Of a stretch of DNA of 64,000 nucleotides, positions 35,856 to 50,900 are shown one piece after another. Below the pieces are notes generated by a model. It had not been told where the DNA came from. It was given only the letters and a program-made list of their open reading frames with translations, and made no database searches. The DNA comes from Paragordius varius. Its lineage: Eukaryota > Nematomorpha. The position numbers and the translations under genes were made by a program. Numbering within the stretch: position 1 is the first letter of the stretch; the number at the start of each line of letters is the position of its first letter. The stretch covers positions 11,904,001-11,968,000 of the forward strand of contig OZ176053.1 in NCBI GenBank assembly GCA_964247055.1. The letters run 5' to 3'.

Positions 35856-36161
35856 CAAGAGTAGACAACACAAATGGCTTTGCGGCCACATTTTAAAATC
35901 AAAAAATCTGACGAGCCGCATTCGCAAAATACATGGGAATTGACAATTCTTTTATTACATTTCAAACATAGGACTGTAAAATTTTTTATTTATTTTAACA
36001 ATTTATACTAATTCATTGCCAAAATTCGGTGCGATTTATTCAGAATATTTGTTTAAAATCAATTTGACCTATTTTGTGAAATTTTGATTTTAACTTTCTA
36101 GATGCAAAAAGTATTTTGGACGGCCGCATGCGGCAGGGTGGGTGCATGTTGGCCAGTCCTG
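35856..36161 (-). mobile_element. hAT-type MITE upstream of receptor 2
   Basis: 306 bp. Read on the minus strand it begins CAGGACTGGCCAACATGC and ends CCATTTGTGTTGTCTACTC, colinear with the MITE at 11313-11592. It is flanked by the 8-bp duplications ATCTAGAT (35848-35855) and ATTTAGAT (36162-36169). The uninterrupted site survives in unit 1 at 29652-29659. Confidence 0.85.
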
Positions 36162-36319
36162 ATTTAGATCAAATCCGAATTTTTGCTTAAAAATATTTTT
36201 AGCGAAACTTAAAGGAAGCGTATTTTTCTTGCCTCTAAACTATATATTTTTAAATGAATTTGGTATTGTTCTTACACACATGGCCTATAATATCAAATTA
36301 TTATAATTAAAGTTAGCTA

Positions 36320-38500
36320 GGCACTATGACTAACGGAAAAACTAAACGCTTTAACAAATATCAGAACATGATACCTAGTATGCAGATATATTTTTAGTTG
36401 TACCCAAACGATATATTTTCAAAATAAAATCTTATATATTTCGGAAACCATAAATAAATTTCTAATGCCAATATATTGAGGAAAACAATGTGCGTTTTTA
36501 GAAAAGTTTATTTTTTTGATTATGATAAAAAATGAAGATTTTGGATTTTCTCAATGATTAAATTTTGATCACATTTTTGTCCATGACACATAATTTTTTA
36601 AGTTAATACGAGTGATTATTATTAACTTTTAAATATCTCACCAAACTATCCACAAACTAACTCTTGCAATAATCTGGTCTTCGTCAAATCGTTTAAGCAT
36701 GTACCTAAAAATAATTTTATTTTAAAGTGCAAATCAGCCAATTTAAAATCTGGCTATAATATTTTATAAATGTTGGCACTTTATTTTTTCACATATAGTA
36801 TTTCATCTATTATCGCAATGTAGTATCCAATAGTGAAACTATAATTTTCAAAAATGCATGGCCCTCAGCAAAATGCGAAAAATTACCTATAAACCGCATT
36901 TACCCGCAAGGCTTTCTGTGCAAAGCAGAAGTTTTACCACCTCACTCATTATTATATTTATACAAATAATTAGAAAATGTTTTTATATTTAAGCTTTGAA
37001 TGTGTGAATATTATAAATCTTTCGATTATTAAATATTTATAAATGAGGTGTAGCATTTAAATTATTTTCACCAAGAACGTATTATAGAATTTTTTGATTA
37101 TTTATGCAAAGCCCAAAAAGTTTTAAATTATCTCCTGGTTCCAAAGCAAAACACAGATTAAAAAATAGTTGGTCGCAAAACTCCAATTATTACAAACCTT
37201 TTTATATCCGTATATATACCAAAAAATTGCTAATTATTTGCATAAAAGCATAAGAAAACGTTATTTTAATAATAACTATTTTATTTGTTGAGCGAAACGA
37301 ATTAGCTCATGTTGATTATCATGCGCTTTCCTATATCAAAATGCGAGCATAATTTTAAATTATTATCCAAATTTATCTTATCCTAAAACAATTTATTGCC
37401 ATAATGTGCCAAACCATTACATTGTGTGAATATATAAAAGTTGAAATGCACTTGGTAAATGGATTATAACTTCATTTTCATTTTTCTGTACCCATGGCAT
37501 TTTGGGGTAATTTATTTATCTCGGAGCTTAAGTAGTAAACAAACTACTGTTTAGAGTGTTGTTTTGGTTATATAAGAAACATCCTGTATTTGATAAAAAA
37601 ACTTAGATAAATTTTTTGATTCTAGAGTCCCAAATTTAAGTAGATCCTAAACACGATTGAAATAAACAGCTGACATTTAAAATAAATATTTTTCGTAAAA
37701 TAACTCGAAAGCTTTCGAAAGTTAATTATATAAATTTTCCACCCAAATATATTTAGTCTAATTTACGATTACAAAAATAGACAAAAAAATGGCGGCGAAA
37801 AAGCTTCAGATGAGGATTTTTTTACCTTACATTTTATTAAAAATATTGTATCATGCGCCTTAAAGGCTAAAAAAAGCGTATAATTTGGCCCGATGAAATT
37901 CTAAGATATTCAAATTTTAAATGGCCCTGAAGTATAAAACTACTTCAAAAGGTCAAGAAATGTTAAACATCAAAACTAAAACATTATAAAATTCTGATAT
38001 TATCATAAGATGTGCATACCATAAAAACATCTAATTATTAATTGAAACAGATTATACAAAAAACATAAAAGAAATTTTAGCATTCACATCTTCGCCATAC
38101 CCTTCACATTAAGTATATCTCATGTATTATTAACTATTATTATCAAAATTTCTAACACTATTTTTGTCCTCATGATATAAAAAGTTAAAAAAACTCATAA
38201 ATATAAATAATATTACTAGGCTCCGATATATTTTTGAAATTTCTGCTATTATATATTATATCAAAAGGGTACCATAATGAATTATTTATAGTCGGATCGC
38301 AAAAATACATTTAAACTAAAATTTGATATTAAACGACATACTTCTAAATGCTTTACTTTTCAAACACGATTATATAAATTATAATATTTATCGATTAATA
38401 CAAGTAACATTATTCATAAATAACTAAAAGGCAAATCAAAATTCTTTTTATCTTTTGATCAATTGTATTAAAGGAGGAATAATCCTATGTTACAAAGTAA
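36320..38500 (+). repeat. Dispersed repeat R1, copy beside receptor 2
   Basis: Colinear with 29790-31930, with the same internal landmarks (GCATTTACCCGCAA near 36897, GTAAACAAACTACTGTTT near 37536, GGAATAATCCTATGT near 38475). It is non-coding and has many small indels relative to the other copies. Confidence 0.65.
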
Positions 38501-38879
38501 TGTATACAGAGAGAAGCGTTATTGGTGCGTTGATTTTGTTTGCAATAATATAGAAAATATATTTAGTAATGGGTTAAATTTAAGAATATGATTTTTTAGC
38601 CTTTAAGGAGCATGATCAAGAACATTTATTTAAAATAATGTATAATTGTAATAAACTCTCATCACAAACTTTTTCACCATTTTAAATTTTTTTTAACCGT
38701 TATTACCACAGGTATTTAATGTATATTATGGGTGAAAAATATAAATAATTAATTTCGGAAAACTTTCAAATAAATTACGAGGATTTTGATATTTATGGAC
38801 TTAAATATCAGCTGTTTATATCAATCGTTCGAACCTATCTGAGTTTTTGACACTGTGGAAATTATATGTTTTTTATCAA

Positions 38880-39790
38880 CACTGCCGTCCAAAATTAGTG
38901 TGTATAAAAAATATGCTGTTGAAATATATATTCTGATAGGAAAATTTAATCGTTTTGAGCCTTACGAGTCATATAAAATAGTTAACTAAACTTTTGTGGT
39001 AAATGGTCCATATCAAAAAATGACAAACTTTGCGAAGTTAATTAAATTTTTTGATCATCATACCCTTGGTTTGGATACTAACTCTGCAGTTAAGTTGGTC
39101 CATAGCATCCGTTGTGAGATATCTGTGCGAGTTCGTGGCCGAATGTTGTTTTTTTAATCTGATCTAAGTATCGTAGCTTAGGCCATGCCAGTTTCCTAGC
39201 CCCTTCAAAATATGGTCTCTTTAAATAAAATATCGGCTCTCATCACATGTCCGAAAAAGAGTTACAAGATATGAATTTTTTGAAGGAGGGTCTGTCTGGG
39301 TTTAATATGTTCTAGTGAAAGTTAGCTCCATTCCAAAAAATATAAAATATATCATAAACTACATATAAAAAGCAAAACAATGGGGAATGATAAAAGTAAG
39401 GAAACGCTTAATTAAAGGTCTTCCTTATATTAATGTGACCAGATATTTTGAACTTTGACGCAGTACAAAATTAAAACATAGTTTGGTTGTTTTTACACCA
39501 TCAGTGTGGTATATTACACAGTTTCCACAAAAAAACATCCTGACTAAATAATATATTTTGATAGGAAAATATCAGAATTTATAGGTGCTTTTGGTTTTAA
39601 CACTAACGAGTTATAAAGAAAGTTATTTACACTTTTGTGGTAAGTGCTTAGCATAAAATTGCAAAAGGATAGCAAATTTTTTTAAATATATATTTTGGTG
39701 ACAACTAAATGCTTTATTAAAAAAAAATATCATTAAAATATAATATAAACTACATTTAAATAGCAAAACATTAATTTTAAAAATTTTAAG
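38880..39790. repeat. Two broken R2 copies, one carrying a LINE fragment
   Basis: R2 blocks (TTCTGATAGGAAAAT, ACTTTTGTGGTAA) occur at 38930-39020 and again at 39550-39650. The second copy is cut off at about 39790, where the satellite array begins, so the array edge lies inside an R2 element. Confidence 0.6.
39055..39315 (-). mobile_element. 3' end fragment of a non-LTR retrotransposon (LINE)
   Basis: On the minus strand the frames contain FFGHVMRADILFKE, then GNWHGLSYD and RYLDQIKKTTFGHELAQI. This is the pattern seen C-terminal to the reverse transcriptase in many animal LINEs (GHVMR...RPR...W.D..K). It is a short, frameshifted fragment lying inside an R2 copy. Confidence 0.5.
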
Positions 39791-40108
39791 ATGAAATTTC
39801 CAACAATCAAACATCACTTTTAAACAATCAAATTAATTAACCCATGCTAATATAAATATTTCCAACAATCAACAATTACTTTTTAACAATCAAATAATAT
39901 TACCCATGCTAATATAAATATTTCCAACAATCAACCATCACTTTTCAACAATCAAATTAAGCACATGCTAATATAAATATTTCCAATAACAACCACACTT
40001 TTCAACAATCAAACAATATTACACATGCTATAAATATTTCCAATAATCAACCATAACTTTCAACCGTGAACCAGACTTTTTAACAATCAAATAATATTAT
40101 CAATGCTA

Positions 40109-40290
40109 CAGTAGCGTATGCAGTAAAAGATTGTTAGTGCAAAATAATCTTAATGAACACAAAACAGGGGGATATTATGGATATGTTTATAAATAGGACT
40201 GAATGATAATTAATATATGAAAATTGTCCCCCTGTTTTGTGTTCATTAAGATTATTTTGCACTAACAATCTTTTACTGCATACGCTACTG
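40109..40290. mobile_element. Tc1/mariner-type MITE with perfect 64-bp inverted repeats
   Basis: 182 bp. Bases 40109-40172 and 40227-40290 are perfect reverse complements (outer end CAGTAGCGTATGCAG) around a 54-bp loop. TA lies on both sides (40107-40108, 40291-40292), and removing the element with one TA restores the satellite sequence GCTAATATAA. The perfect arms mean a young insertion. Confidence 0.93.
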
Positions 40291-43200
40291 TAATATAAAT
40301 ATTTCCAACAATCAACCATGACTTTTAACAATCAAATAATATTACCAATGCTAATATATATACTTCCAATAATCAACCATCACTTTTCAAACATGAACCA
40401 CACTTTTCAACAATCAAATAATATTACCCATGCTAATATAAATATTTCCAACAATCAACCATCACTTTTTAACAATCAAATAATATTAATATAAATATTT
40501 ATAATCAACCATTTTAAACAATCAAATAATATTACCCATGCTAATATAAATATTTCCAACAATCATCCATCACTTTTAAGCTATCAAATAATATTACCCA
40601 TGCTAATATAAATATTTATAACAATCAACCATCACTTTCAACAATCCAATTAAGTAACCCATGCTAATATAAATATTTCCAACAATCAACCATTATCAAC
40701 AATCAAATAATATTACCCATGCTAATATAAATATTTCCAACAATCATTTATATATTTTTAACAATCAAATAATATTACATATGCTAATATAAATATTTCC
40801 AACAATCAATTATATATTTTTAACAATTAAATAATATTACCCATTCTAATATAAATATTTATAACAATCAACCATTACTTTTCAACAATCAAATAATATT
40901 ACCCATGGTAATATAAATATTTCCAACAATCAACCATCACTTTTCAAAAATCAAATTTAACCCATGCTAATATAAATATTTCCAACAATCAACCATCACT
41001 TTTAAACAATCAAATAATATTACCCATGCTAATATAAATATTTATAACAATCAACCATCACTTTTCAACAATCAAATAATATTACCCATGGTAATATAAA
41101 TATTAATAACAATCAACCATCACTTTTCAACAATCAAATAATATTACCCATGCTAATATAAATATTTATAACAATCAACCATCACTTTTCAACAATCAAA
41201 TAATATTACCCATGGTAATATAAATATTTATAACAATCAACCATCACTTTTAAACAATCAAATAATATATACACATGCTAATATAAATATTTCCAGCAAT
41301 CAACCATCACTTTTCAACAATCAAATTAAGTAACCCATGCTAATATAAATATTTCCAACAATCAACCATCACTTTTCAACAATCAAATTAAGTAACCCAT
41401 GCTAATATACATATTTCGAACCATAGATCACTTTTAACAATCAAATAATATTACGCATGCTTTAAATATTTCCAATAATCAACCATCACTTTTCAACCAT
41501 GAACCACACTTTTCAACAATCAAATAATATTACCCATGCTAATATAAATATTTATAACAATCAACCATCATTTTTCAACAATCAAATTAAGTATCCCATG
41601 TTAATATAAAAATTTCCAACAATCAACCATCACTTTTCAACAATCAAATTAAGTAACCCATGCTAATATAAAAATTTCCAACAATCAACCATCACTTTTC
41701 AACAATCAAATTAAGTAACCCATGCTAATATAAATATTTCCAACAATCAACCATCACTTTTAAACAATCAAATAATATTACCCATGCTAATATAAATATT
41801 TATAACAATCAACCATCACTTTTCAACAATCAAATTAAGTAACCCATGCTAATATAAATATTTCCAACAATCAACCATCACTTTTCAACAATCAAATTAA
41901 GTAACCCATGCTAATATACATATTTCGAACCATAGATCACTTTTAACAATCAAATAATATTACGCATGCTTTAAATATTTCCAATAATCAACCATCACTT
42001 TTCAACCATGAACCACACTTTTCAACAATCAAATAATATTACCCATGCTAATATAAATATTTATAACAATCAACCATCATTTTTCAACAATCAAATTAAG
42101 TATCCCATGCTAATATAAAAATTTCCAACAATCAACCATCACTTTTCAACAATCAAATTAAGTAACCCATGCTAATATAAATATTTCCAACAATCAACCA
42201 TCACTTTTCAACATCAAATTAAGTAACCCATGCTAGTATAAAAATTTCTAATAAGCAACCAACTCTTTTCAACCATCAACCATCACTTTTAAACAATCAA
42301 ATAATATTACCCTATGCTAATATAAATATTTATAACAATCAACCATCATTTTTCAACAATCAAATTAAGTATCCCATGCTAATATAAAAATTTCCAACAA
42401 TCAACCATCACTTTTCAACAATCAAATTAAGTAACCCATGCTAATATACATATTTCGAACCATAGATCACTTTTAACAATCAAATAATATTACGCATGCT
42501 TTAAATATTTCCAATAATCAACCATCACTTTTCAACCATGAACCACACTTTTCAACAATCAAATAATATTACCCATGCTAATATAAATATTTATAACAAT
42601 CAACCATCATTTTTCAACAATCAAATTAAGTATCCCATGCTAATATAAAAATTTCCAACAATCAACCATCACTTTTCAACAATCAAATTAAGTAACCCAT
42701 GCTAATATAAATATTTCCAACAATCAACCATCACTTTTCAACATCAAATTAAGTAACCCATGCTAGTATAAAAATTTCTAATAAGCAACCAACTCTTTTC
42801 AACCATCAACCATCACTTTTAAACAATCAAATAATATTACCCTATGCTAATATAAATATTTATAACAATCAACCATCATTTTTCAACAATCAAATTAAGT
42901 ATCCCATGCTAATATAAAAATTTCCAACAATCAACCATCATTTTTCAACAATCAAATTAAGTATCCCATGCTAATATAAATATTTCCAACAATCAACCAT
43001 CACTTTTCAACATCAAATTAAGTAACCCATGCTAGTATAAAAATTTCTAATAAGCAACCAACTCTTTTCAACCATCAACCATCACTTTTAAACAATCAAA
43101 TAATATTACCCATGCTAATATAAATATTTATAACAATCAACCATCACTTTTAAACAATCAAATAATATTACCCTATGCTAATATAAATATTTATAACAAT

Positions 43201-46200
43201 CAACCATCATTTTTCAACAATCAAATTAAGTATCCCATGCTAATATAAAAATTTCCAACAATCAACCATCACTTTTCAACATCAAATTAAGTAACCCATG
43301 CTAATATAAATATTTCCAACAATCAATTATATATTTTTGACAATCAAATAATATCACCCATGCTAATATAAATATATCCAACAATCAACCATCACTTTTA
43401 AACAATCAAATAATATTACCCTATGCTAATATAAATATTTATAACAATCAACCATCACTTTTAAACAATCAAATAATATTACCCATGCTAATATAAATAT
43501 TTCCAACAATCAACCATCACTTTTTAACAATCAAATAATATTACCCATGCTAATATAAATATTTATAACAATCAACCATCACTTTTCAATAATCAAATTA
43601 AGTAACCCATGCTAATATAAATATTTCCAACAATCAACCATCACTTTTCAACAATCAAATTAAGTAACCCATGCTAGTATAAATATTTCCAACAATCATC
43701 CATCACTTTTAAACAATCAAATTAAGTATCCCATAAAATAAATATTTATAACATCAACCATCACTTTTCAACAATCAAATAATATTACCCATGGTAATAT
43801 AAATATTTATAACAATCAACCATCACTTTTAAACAATCAAATAATATATACACATGCTAATATAAATATTTCCAGCAATCAACCATCACTTTTCAACAAT
43901 CAAATTAAGTAACCCATGCTAATATACATATTTCGAACCATAGATCACTTTTAACAATCAAATAATATTACGCATGCTTTAAATATTTCCAATAATCAAC
44001 CATCACTTTTCAACCATGAACCACACTTTTCAACAATCAAATAATATTACCCATGCTAATATAAATATTTATAACAATCAACCATCATTTTTCAACAATC
44101 AAATTAAGTATCCCATGCTAATATAAAAATTTCCAACAATCAACCATCACTTTTCAACAATCAAATTAAGTAACCCATGCTAATATAAATATTTCCAACA
44201 ATCAACCATCACTTTTCAACATCAAATTAAGTAACCCATGCTAGTATAAAAATTTCTAATAAGCAACCAACTCTTTTCAACCATCAACCATCACTTTTAA
44301 ACAATCAAATAATATTACCCATGCTAATATAAATATTTATAACAATCAACCATCACTTTTAAACAATCAAATAATATTACCCTATGCTAATATAAATATT
44401 TCCAACAATCAACCATCACTTTTCAACAATCAAATTAAGTATCCCATGCTAATATAAAAATTTCCAACAATCAACCATCACTTTTCAACAATCAAATTAA
44501 GTAACCCATGCTAATATAAATATTTCCAACAATCAACCATCACTTTTCAACATCAAATTAAGTAACCCATGCTAGTATAAAAATTTCTAATAAGCAACCA
44601 ACTCTTTTCAACCATCAACCATCACTTTTAAACAATCAAATAATATTACCCATGCTAATATAAATATTTATAACAATCAACCATCACTTTTAAACAATCA
44701 AATAATATTACCCTATGCTAATATAAATATTTATAACAATCAACCATCATTTTTCAACAATCAAATTAAGTATCCCATGCTAATATAAATATTTCCAACA
44801 ATCAACCATTACTTTTCAACCATGAACCACACTTTTTAACAATTAAATAATATTACCCATTCTAATATAAATATTTCCAACAATCAACTATCACTTTTTA
44901 ACAATCAAATAATATTACCCATGCTAATATAAATATTTATAACAATCAACCATCACTTTTCAACAATCAAATTAAGTAACCCATGCTAATATAAATATTT
45001 CCAACAATCAACCATTACTTTTCAACCATGAACCACACTTTTTAACAATTAAATAATATTACTCATTCTAATATAAATATTTCCAACAATCAACCATCAC
45101 TTTTAAACAATCAAATAATATTACCCATGCTAATATAAATATTTATAACAATCAACCATCACTTTTCAACAATCAAATTAAGTAACCCATGCTAGTATAA
45201 AAATTTCTAATAAGCAACCAACTCTTTTCAACCATCAACCATCACTTTTAAACAATCAAATAATATTACCCTATGCTAATATAAATATTTCCAACAATCA
45301 ACCATCACTTTTCAACAATCAAATTAAGTAACCCATGCTAATATAAATATTTCCAACAATCAACCATAACTTTTCAACATCAAATTAAGTAACCCATGCT
45401 AGTATAAAAATTTCTAATAAGCAACCAACTCTTTTCAACCATCAACCATCACTTTTAAACAATCAAATAATATTACCCATGCTAATATAAATATTTATAA
45501 CAATCAACCATCACTTTTAAACAATCAAATAATATTACCCTATGCTAATATAAATATTTCCAACAATCAACCATCACTTTTCAACAATCAAATTAAGTAA
45601 CCCATGCTAATATAAATATTTCCAACAATACCCCATCACTTTTCAACAATCAAATTAAGTAACCCATGCTAGTATAAATATTTCCAACAATCATCCATCA
45701 CTTTTAAACAATCAAATTAAGTATCCCATAAAATAAATATTTATAACATCAACCATCACTTTTCAACAATCAAATTAAGTAACCCATGCTAATATAAATA
45801 TTTCCAACAATCAACCATTGCTTTTCAACAATCAAATAATATTACCCATGCTAATATAAATATTTCCAACAATCAACCATTACTTTTCAACCATGAACCA
45901 CACTTTTTAACAATTAAATAATATTACCCATGCTAATATAAATATTTCCAACAATCATCCATCACTTTTAAACAATCAAATTAAGTATCCCATAAAATAA
46001 ATATTTATAACATCAACCATCACTTTTCAACAATCAAATAATATTACCCATGCTAATATAAATATTTCCAACAATCAACCATTTCTTTTCAACAATCAAA
46101 TAATATTACCCATGCTAATATAAATATTTATAACAATCAACCATCACTTTTCAACAATTAAATGATAATACCCATGCTAATATAAATATTTCCAACAATC

Positions 46201-47417
46201 AACCATTACTTTTCAACCATGAACCACACTTTTCAACAATTATATAATATTACCCATTCTAATATAAATATTTCCAACAATCAACTATCACTTTTTAACA
46301 ATCAAATAATATTACCCATGCTAATATAAATATTTATAACAATCAACCATCACTTTTCAACTATCAAATAATATTACCCATGCTAATATAAATATTTCCA
46401 ACAATCATCCATCACTTTTAAACAATCAAATTAAGTATCCCATGCTAAAATAAATATTTATAACAATCAACCATCACTTTTCAACAATTAAACTAAGTAA
46501 CCCATGCTAATATAAATATTTATAACAATCAACCATCACTTTTTAACAATCAAATAATATTACCCATGCTAATATAAATATTTATAACAATCAACCATCA
46601 CTTTTCAACAATCAAATTAAGTAACCCATGCTAATATATATTTCCAACAATCAACCATTACTTTTCAACCATGAACCACACTTTATAACAATTAAATAAT
46701 ATTACCCATTCTAATATAAACATTTCCAACAATCAACTATATCTTTTTACCAATCAAATAATATTACCCATGCTAATATAAATATTTATAACAATCAACC
46801 TTCACTTTTCAACAATCAAACTAAGTAACCCATGCTAATATAAATATTTCCAACAATCAATTATATATTTTTAACAATCAAATAATATTACCCATGCTAA
46901 TATAAATATTTCCAACAATCAACCATTACTTTTCAACCATGAACCACACTTTTTAACAATTAAATAATATTACCCATTCTAATATAAACATTTCCAACAA
47001 TCAACTATATCTTTTTACCAATCAAATAATATTACCCATGCTAATATAAATATTTATAACAATCAACCTTCACTTTTCAACAATCAAACTAAGTAACCCA
47101 TGCTAATATAAATATTTCCAACAATCAATTATATATTTTTAACAATCAAATAATATTACCCGTGCTAATATAAATATTTATAACAATCAACCATCACTTT
47201 TCAACAATCAAATTAAGTAACCCATGCTAATATAAATATTTCCAACAATCAACCATTACTTTTCAACAATCAAATAATATTACCCATGCTAATATAAATA
47301 TTTCCAACAATCAATTATATATTTTTAACAATCAAATAATAATACCCATGCTAATATAAATATTTCCAACAATCAACCATTACTTTTCAACCATGAACCA
47401 CACTTTTTAACAATTAA

Positions 47418-47997
47418 CACTTGGATACAACACACTCATTTTAGTCCTTCGATTCAAATTGGGGTAGTTGGATACCCCAGGCCTGTTTAAAATCAAATAC
47501 TTAAAAAGTATGGAAGGAATCAAAACCATGGCAATATTTTGCACTTATATAACATTAATAAACCGAAATATATAAAAAATTTTATTCAAAAATACGGATA
47601 TTACACATTTTAAGCTAAAACCAAAAGGTAAAATTTTTGTCAACGTGACATGTGTCCAATTGTAAAATTGAAAAATTATACAAACTAAACCTCTTTTTCT
47701 ATTTCTATCAATGTTAGATGTAATTTATATAAAAAATTAGCTTTAGTTTTAGCCTTAAAATTAAATAAAGACGATATTTTGCAAAAATTTTGTAGAATAA
47801 AAATGGCGTTGAAGTAGTTTGAGATGGAGCTTTTTTTTCAAAACAAAATTTTATCAAGATATATTGGCATATTTATATAATATTTATCAGGATAGAAGCA
47901 TAAATTTAAATTGGGACCGTTTCCTTCAATAGTTTTTTAAAAATATTAATTTAAATTAAGTCTGGGGTATTTAAATACCCCAATTTGAATCGAAGTG
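47418..47997. mobile_element. piggyBac-type MITE inside the satellite
   Basis: 580 bp flanked by TTAA (47414-47417, 47998-48001). Ends are CACTT and AAGTG, with a longer subterminal inverted repeat: CGATTCAAATTGGGGTA near 47451 and its mirror TACCCCAATTTGAATCG near 47976, next to ATACCCCAG and CTGGGGTAT. It is non-coding. Removing it with one TTAA restores the satellite unit. A diverged relative lies at 17455-17928. Confidence 0.9.
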
Positions 47998-50900
47998 TTA
48001 AATAATATTACCCATTCTAATATAAATATTTCCAACAATCAACCATCACTTTTCAACAATCAAATTAAGTAACCCATGCTAATATAAATATTCCCAACAA
48101 TCAACCATTGCTTTTCTACAATCAAATAATATTACCCATGCTAATATAAATATTTCCAACAATCAATTATATATTTTTGACAATCAAATAATATCACCCA
48201 TGCTAATATAAATATTTATAACAATCAACCTTCACTTTTCAACAACCAAACTAAGTAACCCATGCTAATATAAATATTTCCAACAATCAATTATATATTT
48301 TTGACAATCAAATAATATCACCCATGCTAATATAAATATTTCCAACAATCAATTATATATTTTTGACAATCAAATAATATCACCCATGCTAATATAAATA
48401 TTTATAACAATCAACCATCACTTTTCAACAATCAAATTAAGTAACCCATGCTAATATAAATATTTCCAACAATCAACCATTACTTTTCAACAATCAAATA
48501 ATATTACCCATGCTAATATTAATATTTCTACAATCCATTACTATTTAACAATCAAATAATATTACCCATGCTAATATAAATATTTCCAACAATCAATTAT
48601 ATATTTTTGACAATCAAATAATATCACCCATGCTAATATAAATATTTATAACAATCAACCATCACTTTTCAACAATCAAATTAAGTAACCCATGCTAATA
48701 TAAATATTTCCAACAATCAACCATTACTTTTCAACCATGAACCACACTTTTTAACAATTAAATAATATTACCCATTCTAATATAAATATTTCCAACAATC
48801 AACTATCACTTTTTAACAATCAAATAATATTACCCATGCTAATATAAATATTTATAACAATCAACCATCACTTTTCAACAATCAAATTAAGTAACCCATG
48901 CTAATATAAATATTTCCAACAATCAACCATTACTTTTCAACCATGAACCACACTTTTTAACAATTAAATAATATTACCCATTCTAATATAAATATTTCCA
49001 ACAATCAACTATCACTTTTTAACAATTAAATAATATTACCCATTCTAATATAAATATTTCCAACAATCAACCATCACTTTTCAACAATAAATTAAGTAAC
49101 CCATGCTAATATAAATATTTCCAACAATCAACCATTACTTTTCAACAAAATAATATCACCCATGCTAATATAAATATTTTCAACAATCAATTATATATTT
49201 TTAACAATCAAATAATATTACCCATGCTAATATAAATATTTATAACAATCAACCATCACTTTTCAACAATCAAATTAAGTAACCCATGCTAATATAAATA
49301 TTTCCAACAATCAACCATTGCTTTTCAACAATCAAATAATATTACCCATGCTAATATAAATATTTCCAACAATCAATTATATATTTTTAACAATCAAATA
49401 ATAATACCCATGCTAATATAAATATTTCCAACAATCAACCATTACTTTTCAACCATGAACCACACTTTTTAACAATTAAATAATATTACCCATGCTAATA
49501 TAAATATTTCCAACAATCATCCATCACTTTTAAACAATCAAATTAAGTATCCCATAAAATAAATATTTATAACATCAACCATCACTTTTCAACAATCAAA
49601 TAATATTACCCATGGTAATATAAATATTTCCGACAATCAACCATTACTTTTCAACCATGAACCACACTTTTTAACAATTAAATAATATTACCCATGCTAA
49701 TATAAATATTTCCAACAATCATCCATCACTTTTAAACAATCAAATTAAGTATCCCATAAAATAAATATTTATAACATCAACCATCACTTTTCAACAATCA
49801 AATAATATTACCCATGCTAATATAAATATTTCCAACAATCAACCATTACTTTTCAACAATCAAATAATATTACCCATGCTAATATAAATATTTATAACAA
49901 TCAACCATCATTTTTTTAGAATCAAATAATATTACCCATGCTAATATAAATATTTATAACAATAAACCATCACTTTTCAACAATCAAATAATATTACCCT
50001 ATGCTAATATAAATATTTATAACAATCAACCATCACTTTTTAAGAAATAATATTACCCATGCTAATATAAATATTTCCAACAATCATCCATCACTTTTAA
50101 ACAATCAAATTAAGTATCCCATAAAATAAATATTTATAACATCAACCATCACTTTTCAACAATCAAATAATATTACCCATGCTAATATAAATATTTCCAA
50201 CAATCAACCATTACTTTTCAACAATCAAATAATATTACCCATGCTAATATAAATATTTATAACAATCAACCATCACTTTTTAAGAAATAATATTACCCAT
50301 GCTAATATAAATATTTATAACAATAAACCATCACTTTTCAACAATCAAATGATAATACCCATGCTAATATAAATATTTCCAACAATCAACCATTACTTTT
50401 CAACCATGAACCACACTTTTCAACAATTAAATAATATTACCCATTCTAATATAAATATTTCCAACAATCAACCATCACTTTTCAACAATAAATTAAGTAA
50501 CCCATGCTAATATAAATATTTATAACAATCAACCATCACTTTTCAACTATCAAATAATATTACCCATGCTAATATAAATATTTATAACAATCAACCATCA
50601 CTTTTCAACAATCAAATTAAGTAACCCATGCTAATATAAATATTTCCAACAATCAACCATTACTTTTCAACAATCAAATAATATTACCCATGCAAATATA
50701 AATATTTCCAACAATCAATTATATATTTTTAACAATCAAATAATAATACCCATGCTAATATAAATATTTATAACAATCAACCTTCACTTTTCAACAATCA
50801 AACTAAGTAACCCATACTAATATAAATATTTCCAACAATCAATTATATATTTTTGACAATCAAATAATATCACCCATGCTAATATAAATATTTCCAACAA

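Larger units (their letters stand above)
33121..38600. repeat. Segmental duplication, unit 2
   Basis: Second copy of the roughly 5-kb segment at 27637-32110, same orientation. It is longer because of the R2 element at 33275-34363 and the hAT MITE at 35856-36161. Colinear landmarks are the receptor frame, the 5' flank near 35700 and the R1 repeat. Confidence 0.75.
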
